The position numbers and the translations under genes were made by a program. 57,693 nt of DNA. It comes from DASQHY01 sp035602605 (GTDB lineage: Bacteria; Acidobacteriota; Terriglobia; Acidiferrales; UBA7541). The notes beneath the pieces are model-generated. The model saw nothing but the letters and a program-made list of their open reading frames with translations. It was not told where the DNA came from and searched no databases. Below, one piece after another: positions 43,049 through 51,613 of this stretch (within the stretch, counting starts at the first letter, position 1; each line of letters starts with the position of its first letter). The stretch lies in assembly GCA_035602605.1 (NCBI GenBank), contig DATNLZ010000122.1:1-57693 (forward strand), given 5' to 3'.

Positions 43049-43354
43049 TTACTCCGCCGAGAGTGCAGCCCTCGCACCGTGCCGGATGTGGAGAATGTTC
43101 ACAACGTGGTTGCGTTTATTTACCTTGTAAATAATTCTATAGGTGCTTGGCTTCTTCCCAAAAAGCAAATGGTGAAGTTTCTTGTTTTCCGGAACGACTG
43201 CCCCGCGCTCAGGAAATCGCTCTAGACTATAAATTGCTTCGGCAAGGTCATTGAACCACGCAAACGCTCCTTCGGAAGCATCCGCTTCAATGAATTCGTA
43301 GATGGCCTCCATATCCCGCAGGGCGCGGTCGGCCAGTCTAACGAGGTATGGCAT
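43049..43354 (-). CDS. parE: ParE/RelE-family toxin
   Basis: A 101-residue toxin: MPYLVRLADRALRDMEAIYEFIEADAS, then LERFPERGAVVPENKKLHHLLFGKKPSTYRIIYKVNKRNHVVNILHIRHGAR. The RxxPERG and YRIIY-x-V motifs are typical of the ParE/RelE superfamily. It overlaps the end of the Phd-type antitoxin gene by 17 bases. The gene is intact. Confidence 0.9.
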   Translation of the reverse strand: MPYLVRLADRALRDMEAIYEFIEADASEGAFAWFNDLAEAIYSLERFPERGAVVPENKKLHHLLFGKKPSTYRIIYKVNKRNHVVNILHIRHGARAALSAE

Positions 43355-43628
43355 GGTTGCGCCGGAACGTTTCCAGAGCTTCACGCGCCGGACGCACACG
43401 ACCCTTCTTTATATCCTCGATGCCTTGCCGGATTCCCTCAAGTGCATCGGCTTGCGCGGCGACGTCGAGCAGGCGCTGATAGGCTTCGGCATCCTGCACG
43501 ACCGCCTCCGCCCTTCCATTGATTGTAAGGACCAGCGGTTTCTTCGTCTTCTTGAGGTGCTTCATGAATTTCCCCGGATTGCGCCGGAATGTCGTCATCG
43601 CCTGAATGTCTTTCTTGATGTCGAACAT
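43338..43628 (-). CDS. Phd/YefM-family antitoxin
   Basis: A 96-residue protein starting MFDIKKDIQAMTTFRRNPGKFMKHLKKTKKPLVLTINGRAEAVVQDAEAYQRLLD, the Phd/YefM fold, with a helical C-terminal part that binds the toxin. The ATG has GAGG upstream and sits 18 bases from a palindromic operator. An upstream extension of the frame has no ribosome site and crosses that operator, so it was rejected. Confidence 0.9.
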   Translation of the reverse strand: MFDIKKDIQAMTTFRRNPGKFMKHLKKTKKPLVLTINGRAEAVVQDAEAYQRLLDVAAQADALEGIRQGIEDIKKGRVRPAREALETFRRNHAIPR

Positions 43629-43645
43629 GATGACCTCGGATTGCC

Positions 43646-43673
43646 ATGATAGCACCCTTAAAGGTGCTATCAA
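43646..43673 (-). promoter_or_regulatory. Promoter and palindromic operator of the Phd-ParE module
   Basis: Arms TGATAGCACC (43647-43656) and GGTGCTATCA (43663-43672) form a 10-bp perfect inverted repeat around six bases. On the minus strand TTGATA (43668-43673) and TATCAT (43646-43651) lie 16 bases apart, so the operator spans the whole core promoter. Autorepression by the antitoxin is expected. Confidence 0.8.
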
Positions 43674-44557
43674 AGTGCCTTGGTTTCCTGTACGTCGCTG
43701 TCTTGCCCTTCTGTCTTTGAAGTTCCGCTGCAAGATCGAGCGCTTTCGGCACACGGCCACGGTCTGCTGTAAGCTCCTGCAGCATTTGAAAGCTGTGCGG
43801 GTCGAAAGCAAACACCGCCACCCGCGTAGAGCTCACACGGTGACTAAAGAACAGCCGGAACCCTGTAAGTTTGACGGTATCCAGCTCATGCGACAACAGC
43901 CTGTCCAGGGTAAAATGCAGTTGTTCCGGGACTGGAGACATCCGCACCGCCGCAAGCCCCCTGAAGACCCTACCTGAATGTGACGTCCCCGGGGCTGTCA
44001 CTCTGCTCTTTCATAAGGGGAAGAAACGGGGCCAAAAATATAGGGCCCAACAGTCCCTCCAGTTGCAGCGACTTGGGTCCGCAATTGAAAACTTGACGGG
44101 TGATGCAAAGATTAATGCAATCATCAAGATTTCTCTTGTCTGCCATGCTCCGGCTGTGACGAAGGCTGAAGATTTGCCCCGACGTAAGTGGTGTTGCTCT
44201 GAAGGGTCCGAGAGTCAGGAACCGGTTTCTCTCAAATCGTCCGAAGCCTGAGCCAGTCCGAGGCTGCCGCACTGCTGGAAGATTCACAATGTTGGTCCTC
44301 CTCGTCGCACGTCCGGGGGCGGCCAAGAAAACTAGACTACCTGCCCGAGGTTGTTAAGAGCCTGGGGCCCAAACACCCATTCCCTTCGACACAGAAAAGT
44401 TTCGTAAGCCCCTCCCTTTGGCAAGAAGAACCGTTTGTGACAAGACGTGTCAGAGTAAGCGGCCGGCAAGATCCTGCGCTTTGTTCGCGATTGTTGTCAT
44501 GATCCTATACCCCAACCGTTCTGACATGTACGCAGATTGGAGCCGTGCTATGCAAAT
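43674..44557. other. Gene-poor stretch of the island
   Basis: About 880 bases between two modules. No frame shows a family signature, and no RNA gene or strong hairpin is seen. Confidence 0.45.
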
Positions 44558-44579
44558 ATGACCATGGTACAATGACCAT
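44558..44579 (+). promoter_or_regulatory. Direct repeats over a likely -10 box
   Basis: ATGACCAT occurs at 44558-44565 and 44572-44579, and TACAAT (44568-44573) lies between and partly under them. The start codon of the broken antitoxin is 21 bases downstream, after an AGGAG. The repeats are a plausible antitoxin operator; the -35 box is weak. Confidence 0.45.
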
Positions 44580-44600
44580 AGACTGTAGAGGAGTTTCGGG

Positions 44601-44832
44601 ATGAAGAAGATGGCAGCGGGCGCCTTCAAGACTAATTGTCTTGCAATCATGGACGAGGTTCAGGCCAAGCACCAGACCGTCGTGATCACTAAACACGGCA
44701 AGCCGGTGGCGAAGCTCGTCGGTCAACACAGGCACGGACGAGATCTATGACTTCCTCGGTGGCAAGGGTGTCGTTACCGGCGACATCGTTTCGCCGGCGA
44801 TTTCCGCTGAAGATTGGGGCGAGCTCAAGTGA
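44601..44832 (+). pseudogene. Phd-family antitoxin gene with a frameshift
   Basis: The frame starts MKKMAAGAFKTNCLAIMDEVQAKHQTVVITKHGKPVAKLV, a Phd antitoxin N-terminus, then shifts and stops after about 49 codons. Reading in the shifted frame restores the expected tail, VNTGTDEIYDFLGGKGVVTGDIVSPAISAEDWGELK, ending exactly at the toxin start. A loss of two bases at about 44718 explains it. The toxin next door remains open. Confidence 0.85.
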
Positions 44833-45221
44833 TTCTCGTCGACACGCATGTTGTCGTCTGGCTGGCGTTTGACCAAGACCAGCTCTCAAGGAAGGCAAGG
44901 GCAGCGATCGACGATGCGCGCAAGAATGGAGACGGCTTGGCAATTTCCGATATCACCCTCTTGGAGTTGGCGACACTCGCGAGTAAGGGCCGCATACACC
45001 TCGATATCAGCCTCGAATCCTTCCTGCAGGAAGTCGAGGCGCGGTTCGTCGTCCTACCGATGAGTGGCAGCGCGTGCGCGCGTGCAATGGAACTTCCAGC
45101 AACATATCCCAAAGATCCAGCAGATCACATTATCGGAGCCACCGCACTGGTCGAGGGGCTATCTCTGCTTACTGCCGACCGTGAGCTCCTTCGGTCCAAA
45201 GTGCTTCACACGATCTGGTAA
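44829..45221 (+). CDS. PIN-domain toxin of a Phd-PIN module
   Basis: A 130-residue PIN-domain nuclease starting at GTG: MILVDTHVVVWLAFDQDQLS (first Asp), ISDITLLELATLASKG (Glu), YPKDPADHIIGATALVEGLSLLTADREL (two Asp). This is the Sll0205-like PIN group. The GTG overlaps the stop of the restored antitoxin frame (GTGA). A start five codons upstream is possible but would overlap the antitoxin more. It appears intact although its antitoxin is frameshifted, so expression or activity must be low or cross-neutralised. Confidence 0.9.
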   Translation: MILVDTHVVVWLAFDQDQLSRKARAAIDDARKNGDGLAISDITLLELATLASKGRIHLDISLESFLQEVEARFVVLPMSGSACARAMELPATYPKDPADHIIGATALVEGLSLLTADRELLRSKVLHTIW

Positions 45222-45452
45222 GAAGAGCATGAAAGACGTAGCCTAACCCTTAGTTCTACTCTCCACCAACTCTCTTTATGCGAAGCTGTTAGCTCTCCGC
45301 TGATGACCCATTTGCAGTACAAAGTAGTAAAGCTATAGAAACGTTCGCGTGAACAGTTCATCGATTCCCAGCCCATCTGGGGTGAGGCGCGTGTTGCCTC
45401 GGAAGTGGCTCTCAAACTGGGCATCCGCGTATGGCTACGAACCGTGCGCGTC

Positions 45453-48400
45453 CTACTGGCCAGAAGATCTGAGTGTCATGATCTCCACCTGCAGCGCCTG
45501 CCATCGCGCAAGCAAGTCCTCCCGTCTTCGTTCGTAGTCCATGAACACTTCGTAAGTTTGCGCTGGGGGAGGGGCATCGGCGCTCTCCACCACATTGGCC
45601 AGGTCGGCATATTGCGCGTCAAGCATGATGGGATAGACCAGAGCGGCCCAGCGGTTTACCGATTTCACCTGGATAAGTTGTGCCTCGATATCGGCCATTT
45701 TCTGCTCGACGGTATTCAGTTTCTGCAAGTCGGAAGAGTTCGCTTTCTTGTGCGCGTTTTCGAGCGAGGAACGGGCCTCGCGAATCTTATTGACCGTGTT
45801 GTGCACTTCGGTGATGCGATCGCGGATTTTGACCGAAAATTCATGCTGCTTTTCAAGGTCGGTTTGACTCGCGCGCACTCGCGGGTCGGCCTTCACCTCG
45901 AGCGGTGCCGTGTATTCTTTGCCGGCGACGGCCAATTTGACCTGGTATGTACCCGGCGGGTTCAGTGGCCCGCCCCCATTTTGCAGTTCTAAGATCGCCA
46001 TGCCAGGAACCATGGATGGCCCCTCTTCGCGAAAGTTCCAAAGGAACCGATGCATACCGGGGCGCGTAGACAAAAGCGAGTTTGGACGGCTCGCAAGGGG
46101 TGGATTTTGTCCGGTCATCGCCGTCGCTTCCTCGCGCTTTTCGCTCGCGGTGCGGTGAAGAATCTTCCCATGGCTGTCCGCGATTTCGAGTGTGATAGGT
46201 TCCGCTTGTGCTGAGCGCAGGTAATAATCGATCATGGCGCCCATCGGCGGATTCTGCCCAACGTCCCTGCGAGCAGCACCGCCGCCAAAACCTCCGGCAC
46301 CGCGCTGTCGATAGGCGGGAGCCGGCGTATAAAGGTGCGCCGCCTCCGACTCAATCGCCGGGCGGGCCTGGCGAAGTGGACTGATATTATCGAGCACCCA
46401 GAACGCCCGTCCATGCGTTGCGACCACCAAATCATCGCCGTGGACGGCGGTATCGTAGACCGGTGTGTGCGGAAGATTGAGTTGCAGCGATTGCCAATTC
46501 GTGCCATCGTCGAACGAAACGTATATCCCCATCTCCGTTCCCGCATACAGCAGGCCTTTACGTTTCGGATCGGCATGTACGGAATGCACATAATCGTTTG
46601 CGGGCAAGCTCTTGGTAATTTGCGTCCAGGTCTTGCCAAAGTCGGCGGTCTTGAAAATCATCGGCCGGAAATCATCCGAAAAGTGAAAATCGGCTGCAAC
46701 GTACGCAGCGCCCGCTTCGTAAGGGGACGGCTCAATCAGGTTCACGCGAGCCCATTCGGGCATTTGTTTTGGCGTAATATTCGACCAATGCTTTCCCCCG
46801 TCGCTCGTGATATGCACCAGGCCGTCGTCGGTGCCCACCCAAATCAAATCCTTTTGGATCGCCGACTCACTGATCGCGAAGATCGTGTCGTAATATTCGG
46901 CGCTCGAATTGTCAGGAGTCAGCGGCTCCGGCGTGGATTGCTGCTTGGCTTTGTCGTTGCGCGTCAAGTCGGGGCTGATGGTCGCCCAGCTCATGCCGCC
47001 GTCCGTGCTCTTGAACAACACCTCTCCCCCTAGATAGAGAACGCTTGGATCGTGCGGCGAAAGATGCATGGGCGGGGTCCATTGGAAACGGTGTTTGAGA
47101 TTCGCTGGAGGGTGGGCGCGCGCGCCGAGCCACGGGGCGATGTTCTGAATTTGTCCGGTGTGACCGTTGTAACGGGTAATGTGACCGTTATGGTCTCCGG
47201 CGTAGACAATTTCAGGGTCGCGGGGGTCCGGTAAGTTAAAACCAGACTCGCCGCCACCTACCGAATGCCAATCGCGCTCGCCGATGGAGGCCTCGTCTGT
47301 TCGGCTCCTGATGGCAACACTCCCGCTATCCTGCTGGGAACCATAGATTCGATAGTTAAAATCATCGTCGGTGGCGACGTGGTAGAACTGCGCGGTCGGC
47401 TGATTATTCTGGAGCGTCCAAGTAACCCCGCCGTCGACCGTGATCGTGGCGCCCCCATCGTCGGCCTCGATCATACGCTTGGGATTGGTGGGATCAATCC
47501 ATAGCTGGTGATTGTCACCGTGAGGAACAGGCAATGCATCGAAATGCCGGCCTCCGTCGGTTGATCGGAATACCCCGAGGTCGAGCAAGTACACCGTATC
47601 CGCGTTGTTGGGGTCGGCAAAAACGTGATTTTGATACCACGGTCGAACCCAAATAGGGTCGTTATTCATCATTTGCCAGCTCTGGCCCCCATCTTCCGAG
47701 CGATACAGAGCGTTTTCCCTAGCTTCAACCATCGCGTAGACGCGCTTCGACTTGGCGCGCGAAACCGCCACCCCGATTCGCCCGAGAATACCGCCCGGGA
47801 ACCCGCGACCTTCGAGATGCTTCCAGGTCGCGCCGCCGTCTGTGGACTTATACAGTCCGCTCCCGGGCCCGCCACTGATCATGGTGTAAGCCTTGCGGCG
47901 AACTTGATACATTGCGGCGAACAAAGTATTGGGATCATTCGGATCGAAAACTAGGTCCGTTGCGCCAGTGTTCTCATCTAGGTACAGAACCTTCTTCCAA
48001 GTTTTGCCGCCGTCGCTTGATCGGAAGACGCCCCGCTCTTGGTTTGGGCCGAACGCGTGGCCTAGGGCAGCGACGAACACAAGGTCGGGATTACCAGGAT
48101 TGACGAGAATCGTGGCGACGTGCTGGCTATCGTGCAGACCGATGTTGGCCCATGTTTTACCGCCATCGAGCGATTTGTAAACACCGTCGCCAAAAGAAAT
48201 GTCATTCCGTAAGCACTGTTCACCGGTCCCCACATAGACGATGTTGGAGTTCGATGGCGCGACGGCAATGGCACCGATCGAAGAGACCCCTTCCCGGTCA
48301 AAAATCGGCGTCCAGTTCATTCCCCCATCCGTCGTTTTCCAGACGCCGCCGGCCACCGCACCGAAGTAATAAACGCTTGGATCCCCGGGCACGCCAGCCA

Positions 48401-48566
48401 CGGATTCAGCTCGTCCTCCGCGGAATGGGCCTACCAGCCGCCACTTCATGCCATCGTAAAGGCTCGCCGGGTAGGCCTGGCCGAGAGCGGCAACGACCCA
48501 AAAAAGTGATGCTACCAGTGGCGAACTCCGAACAAAAAACGTCCGGCAGATGCGACGAACAATCAT
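45453..48566 (-). CDS. Secreted BNR/VPS10-type beta-propeller protein
   Basis: A 1037-residue exported protein (signal peptide about residues 1-30). Residues 35-740 are a large beta-propeller made of BNR/sortilin-like blades, with many Asp-box motifs such as WKTTDGGMNWTPI, YKSLDGGKTWANI, YRSEDGGQSWQMM and FKSTDGGMSWATI. The rest has an Ig-like part (EPITLEIADSHGKILHR) and a C-terminal helical stretch (IRDRITEVHNTVNKIREARSSLENAHKK). Such proteins are annotated glycosyl hydrolase or sortilin-like; sialidase residues are not evident. In acidobacteria they accompany TonB receptors and secreted hydrolases. Substrate binding at the cell surface is the safest guess. Confidence 0.87.
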   Translation of the reverse strand: MIVRRICRTFFVRSSPLVASLFWVVAALGQAYPASLYDGMKWRLVGPFRGGRAESVAGVPGDPSVYYFGAVAGGVWKTTDGGMNWTPIFDREGVSSIGAIAVAPSNSNIVYVGTGEQCLRNDISFGDGVYKSLDGGKTWANIGLHDSQHVATILVNPGNPDLVFVAALGHAFGPNQERGVFRSSDGGKTWKKVLYLDENTGATDLVFDPNDPNTLFAAMYQVRRKAYTMISGGPGSGLYKSTDGGATWKHLEGRGFPGGILGRIGVAVSRAKSKRVYAMVEARENALYRSEDGGQSWQMMNNDPIWVRPWYQNHVFADPNNADTVYLLDLGVFRSTDGGRHFDALPVPHGDNHQLWIDPTNPKRMIEADDGGATITVDGGVTWTLQNNQPTAQFYHVATDDDFNYRIYGSQQDSGSVAIRSRTDEASIGERDWHSVGGGESGFNLPDPRDPEIVYAGDHNGHITRYNGHTGQIQNIAPWLGARAHPPANLKHRFQWTPPMHLSPHDPSVLYLGGEVLFKSTDGGMSWATISPDLTRNDKAKQQSTPEPLTPDNSSAEYYDTIFAISESAIQKDLIWVGTDDGLVHITSDGGKHWSNITPKQMPEWARVNLIEPSPYEAGAAYVAADFHFSDDFRPMIFKTADFGKTWTQITKSLPANDYVHSVHADPKRKGLLYAGTEMGIYVSFDDGTNWQSLQLNLPHTPVYDTAVHGDDLVVATHGRAFWVLDNISPLRQARPAIESEAAHLYTPAPAYRQRGAGGFGGGAARRDVGQNPPMGAMIDYYLRSAQAEPITLEIADSHGKILHRTASEKREEATAMTGQNPPLASRPNSLLSTRPGMHRFLWNFREEGPSMVPGMAILELQNGGGPLNPPGTYQVKLAVAGKEYTAPLEVKADPRVRASQTDLEKQHEFSVKIRDRITEVHNTVNKIREARSSLENAHKKANSSDLQKLNTVEQKMADIEAQLIQVKSVNRWAALVYPIMLDAQYADLANVVESADAPPPAQTYEVFMDYERRREDLLARWQALQVEIMTLRSSGQ

Positions 48567-48606
48567 GTTCCCTCCCCGGCTAACTGCTCGGCACGCGGCT
48601 CCGCGT

Positions 48607-49764
48607 CTATGCGGTCTGCCTTTCCCGCACGATCAGTTCCGAGCACTTCTTTAGAACTTTCAGAACCGCACGCACATCATCGAGCGTGTTGTGGACGTGG
48701 AAGGAAATCCGCAGGCCATCGTGGCGTCCAGAGCAGATTATGTTCTGCTCAGCCAAGCGCGCCAAAACAGCTTCCACGTTGTTCGATTGCAGGACGACCA
48801 GGGGTCCCACACTGTCGAGCGGAGTCTTTATGCGAAAGCCCAGTTCCCGCGCCCCTTCGATCAGCGCTTGTGCCAGCTTGCGGATCTGCGACTCAACGTG
48901 TTCAAGTCCGATGTCGCCGAGCAATGCAATCCCCGCCATAGCCGCGTAAATATTCGGAATGGGCGGAGTGCCGGCCTCGAAGCGCCGCGCCGTCGAGGCC
49001 AAATCATGAAGTCGCACGTCGAAGGCAAACGGATTCTGCTGCCCGAACCAGCCCGAAATCGTCGGTACGAGCGAAGGAATTAGATTCCTGCGCACATAGA
49101 GAAAAGCGATCCCGGAAGGTCCGAGCAAGTATTTCAGAGCGCCACTCACATAGAAATCCACATCCCAGGCCTTCACGTTCACCGGGCGCGTCCCACAGTC
49201 CTGATAATCGTCCATAAAAACAAGGGCACCTTTCGAGTGCGCCAGTCCAATGATCCCTGCGACGTCAGAGCGGAATCCATTCATAAAGCAAACATGCGTG
49301 ACCGGCACAATTGCCGTCTCATGATCTACTGCGGCGGTGTAAGACTCTGCAGGAATGCGGTCACCTCGTGCCGAAATGAATTCGACTTTTGCGCCGCGCC
49401 GCTGTTGCGCCAGCCAGATATGACCCATGGTCGGAAATTCAAAAACCCCCAGCACGACCTTACGGCGGCACGTGAAATCGACCGCACTGGCTACCGAGTT
49501 GATTCCCGCGGAAGCGCTGGGCACGATAGCGATTTCCTCCTTCTCGGCGCCGATAAATCGCGCAATTCGGCCGCGCGCCTCTTCATACTTCTGCACCCAC
49601 AAATCCCAAGGAGAACCCTGTTCGTGCCAGCTCTCCAGATGTTCACGAAAACTGGCTTCGACGGAATCCGAAAGAGCACCTTGCGAGCATGAATTCAAAT
49701 AAATCTTGTGATCAAAAATGCGGAATCGTGACCGAATGTGCCGGATTTCGGAGTCTGAGAGCAT
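48607..49764 (-). CDS. Class V PLP aminotransferase / cysteine desulfurase-like protein
   Basis: A 385-residue enzyme starting MLSDSEIRHIRSRF, where AAGGGGAA stands before the ATG; a longer frame upstream lacks this. Class V signatures are IYLNSCSQGALS near the N-terminus, IAIVPSASAGIN, VFMDDYQDCGTRPVNV (Asp for the PLP ring nitrogen), and SGALKYLLGPSGIAFLY with the PLP lysine. The family includes desulfurases, kynureninases and epimerases; the sequence does not single out one. No signal peptide, so cytoplasmic. It sits between a propeller gene and a CapA-like gene, all on the minus strand, as part of a catabolic cluster. Confidence 0.85.
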   Translation of the reverse strand: MLSDSEIRHIRSRFRIFDHKIYLNSCSQGALSDSVEASFREHLESWHEQGSPWDLWVQKYEEARGRIARFIGAEKEEIAIVPSASAGINSVASAVDFTCRRKVVLGVFEFPTMGHIWLAQQRRGAKVEFISARGDRIPAESYTAAVDHETAIVPVTHVCFMNGFRSDVAGIIGLAHSKGALVFMDDYQDCGTRPVNVKAWDVDFYVSGALKYLLGPSGIAFLYVRRNLIPSLVPTISGWFGQQNPFAFDVRLHDLASTARRFEAGTPPIPNIYAAMAGIALLGDIGLEHVESQIRKLAQALIEGARELGFRIKTPLDSVGPLVVLQSNNVEAVLARLAEQNIICSGRHDGLRISFHVHNTLDDVRAVLKVLKKCSELIVRERQTA

Positions 49765-49901
49765 TATGCCATTCCCCTTACGACCTTCTTTCCTGGTGAA
49801 GACGTCGGACGCGCCGGCGTTTGGCCGGCATTCAAACGCTACGGTTCCGCGCGAACGTTTCCGTCCTCTTCCCAACACACGTTCCTAACACAACCAGAAA
49901 G

Positions 49902-51260
49902 CTATACCCGGAGGACACCGGTGTCGTCGTTGATGCTGATTTTGGTTCCAAAGGGCGTCGAAAGCCTGGAAAGCCTTTCGAGAATGATCCGGCTCTGCGA
50001 TTGATCGGCTCGGACAGGCGACCCTCTTTGGGCCCGCGGCAAATCGCGCTGCAAGACGACCGGGTGCAGTCTCAGTTCGCTCAGTTCTCGGTGTTCAAAT
50101 GTCACCTGCGCGACCACCGACTCCCAATACGTTTGGTCCGCAAAACCTTTCATCGCTCGATCAAAGAAATCTGCAGGATCGCGGCCGGTAATGCCGCAGG
50201 TTTCGTAGATTTCTCGCGGTATCTGGCGCATTCCTTCGGCTTCGAAAATAAAATTGCCCAAGCTGTAAAAAATGGGCTTTCGTTTGTAAATTTCGATGCC
50301 CCGAAGTACGTGAGGACCATGGCCGATGAAGATATCCGCTCCGGCGTCAATACAAGCATGCGCGAATTGCAGAAGGAAGGCGGCCGGTGTTTCGCGGTCG
50401 CCCTGAGCTTCGTGGGCGTGAATGCTTACCATCACCAGATCGGCGTTTCGCCGGGCGCGGCGCACGTTGGCTACGATCTCCTCGATATCCCCAATCTCCG
50501 GAGTTGTCACCACACCCGCAGGAGCTCCAGAGACAAATCGGCTGCCGAAGAAATTGAGACCTTCACCCGTCGGGGGTTCCACGATCGCACTGCTCGGTAC
50601 AGGAAATAAATCGTGCTGAATTTTGCGCAGGGTCTCGATCTGTGACGCTTCAATGCGATGCGTAGTACGCACCCGCAAAGGGCTTACGCCTGGCCTCCCG
50701 GAAATTTCACCGTTGCCATTGCTGGCGAGCGACCACGGCCGAATTGTGGACGCGCAGGCAATCAGCGCGATACGGCCCGACGGCGAATCGTAGTAAGCCG
50801 GAGCGCGCGCCTCTTCGAGGCTGCGCCCCGTTCCAGCATGAGCGATTCCAACCGCGCCAATTTTCTTCGAAGTAGCGAACATCCCTTCGATCCCGTAATC
50901 GAGCGCATGATTGTTCGCCGTAGACATCATCTTGAAGCCCGCCCCGTACAGTTCTTCCGGCATCGGCCCTTCCGCACTGTTATTCAGGTCCCCGCAGGCC
51001 CCGGTCGCCGCCGGATACATGCCCGGTTCCGGGAGCGTCATTTCGAAGTTGCCAAAGGCCACGTCTGCGCCACGAAGAATGGAAAGCAGCGGTTGAAGCT
51101 TCGGATCGTTGCGCGTGAACCCGCGAGTGATCAGGCAATCCCCGACCGCTGCAGCCGTAATCAACGCCGGCCCTGAGGCGCGCGCGGGCATCGCCAAACG
51201 ACTGGCTGTGGTGGCCAGGGCAAGTTTCGCCGCGCAACTCAAAAAATCCCGCCTCTCCAT
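49902..51260 (-). CDS. Tat-exported CapA-family (PGA_cap) protein
   Basis: A 452-residue protein starting MERRDFLSCAAKLALATTASRLA, a Tat-like signal; GAGGAGAA lies five bases before this ATG. The CapA/PGA_cap metallophosphatase-like fold is shown by AAVGDCLITR, FGNFEMTLPEPG, STANNHALDYG, VSIHAHEAQ, and FIGHGPHVLRGIEIYKRKPIFYSLGNFIFE. CapA is part of the poly-gamma-glutamate export machine in Bacillus, but many homologues, like this one, occur alone. The other pgs/cap genes are absent here, so poly-glutamate synthesis is not supported. Likely an exported hydrolase or phosphodiesterase in the same cluster as the class V aminotransferase. Confidence 0.85.
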   Translation of the reverse strand: MERRDFLSCAAKLALATTASRLAMPARASGPALITAAAVGDCLITRGFTRNDPKLQPLLSILRGADVAFGNFEMTLPEPGMYPAATGACGDLNNSAEGPMPEELYGAGFKMMSTANNHALDYGIEGMFATSKKIGAVGIAHAGTGRSLEEARAPAYYDSPSGRIALIACASTIRPWSLASNGNGEISGRPGVSPLRVRTTHRIEASQIETLRKIQHDLFPVPSSAIVEPPTGEGLNFFGSRFVSGAPAGVVTTPEIGDIEEIVANVRRARRNADLVMVSIHAHEAQGDRETPAAFLLQFAHACIDAGADIFIGHGPHVLRGIEIYKRKPIFYSLGNFIFEAEGMRQIPREIYETCGITGRDPADFFDRAMKGFADQTYWESVVAQVTFEHRELSELRLHPVVLQRDLPRAQRGSPVRADQSQSRIILERLSRLSTPFGTKISINDDTGVLRV

Positions 51261-51613
51261 TTGATTCTCCTCGGCCGGAGCTATCGAACCCCTGACGTGA
51301 CTGGTTCCCTCAAGGGCACGTTCCGTCCAACCGCCTCTTCGCATGCAGGTGACGCCGGAGTTCATCCCAGGATCTTCCAGCTACTGTGGCTTTCACAAGG
51401 TCTTAGTCGTTTTCGACACGAGATACGGTGGTTGCCTTCGGCCCTGTTCCTGGAAGTCACCTGAACCAATCTACCGCCGGGCCTTTTCCTTCTCCGTTCA
51501 CCGTCGCACCTGCGGAAAGCTTGCGTCCCACTCCTGCCAGGCGGCCCTCCCTCAGCAGTCGTACAGTTAGCAAAACAGTGCACTCTAACCCTCACCGTTT
51601 GCTCGTGGCACAC

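Noticed and set aside
49902..51260. Poly-gamma-glutamate capsule synthesis
   Set aside because: Only a CapA-like protein is present; the ligase and other membrane partners are missing.
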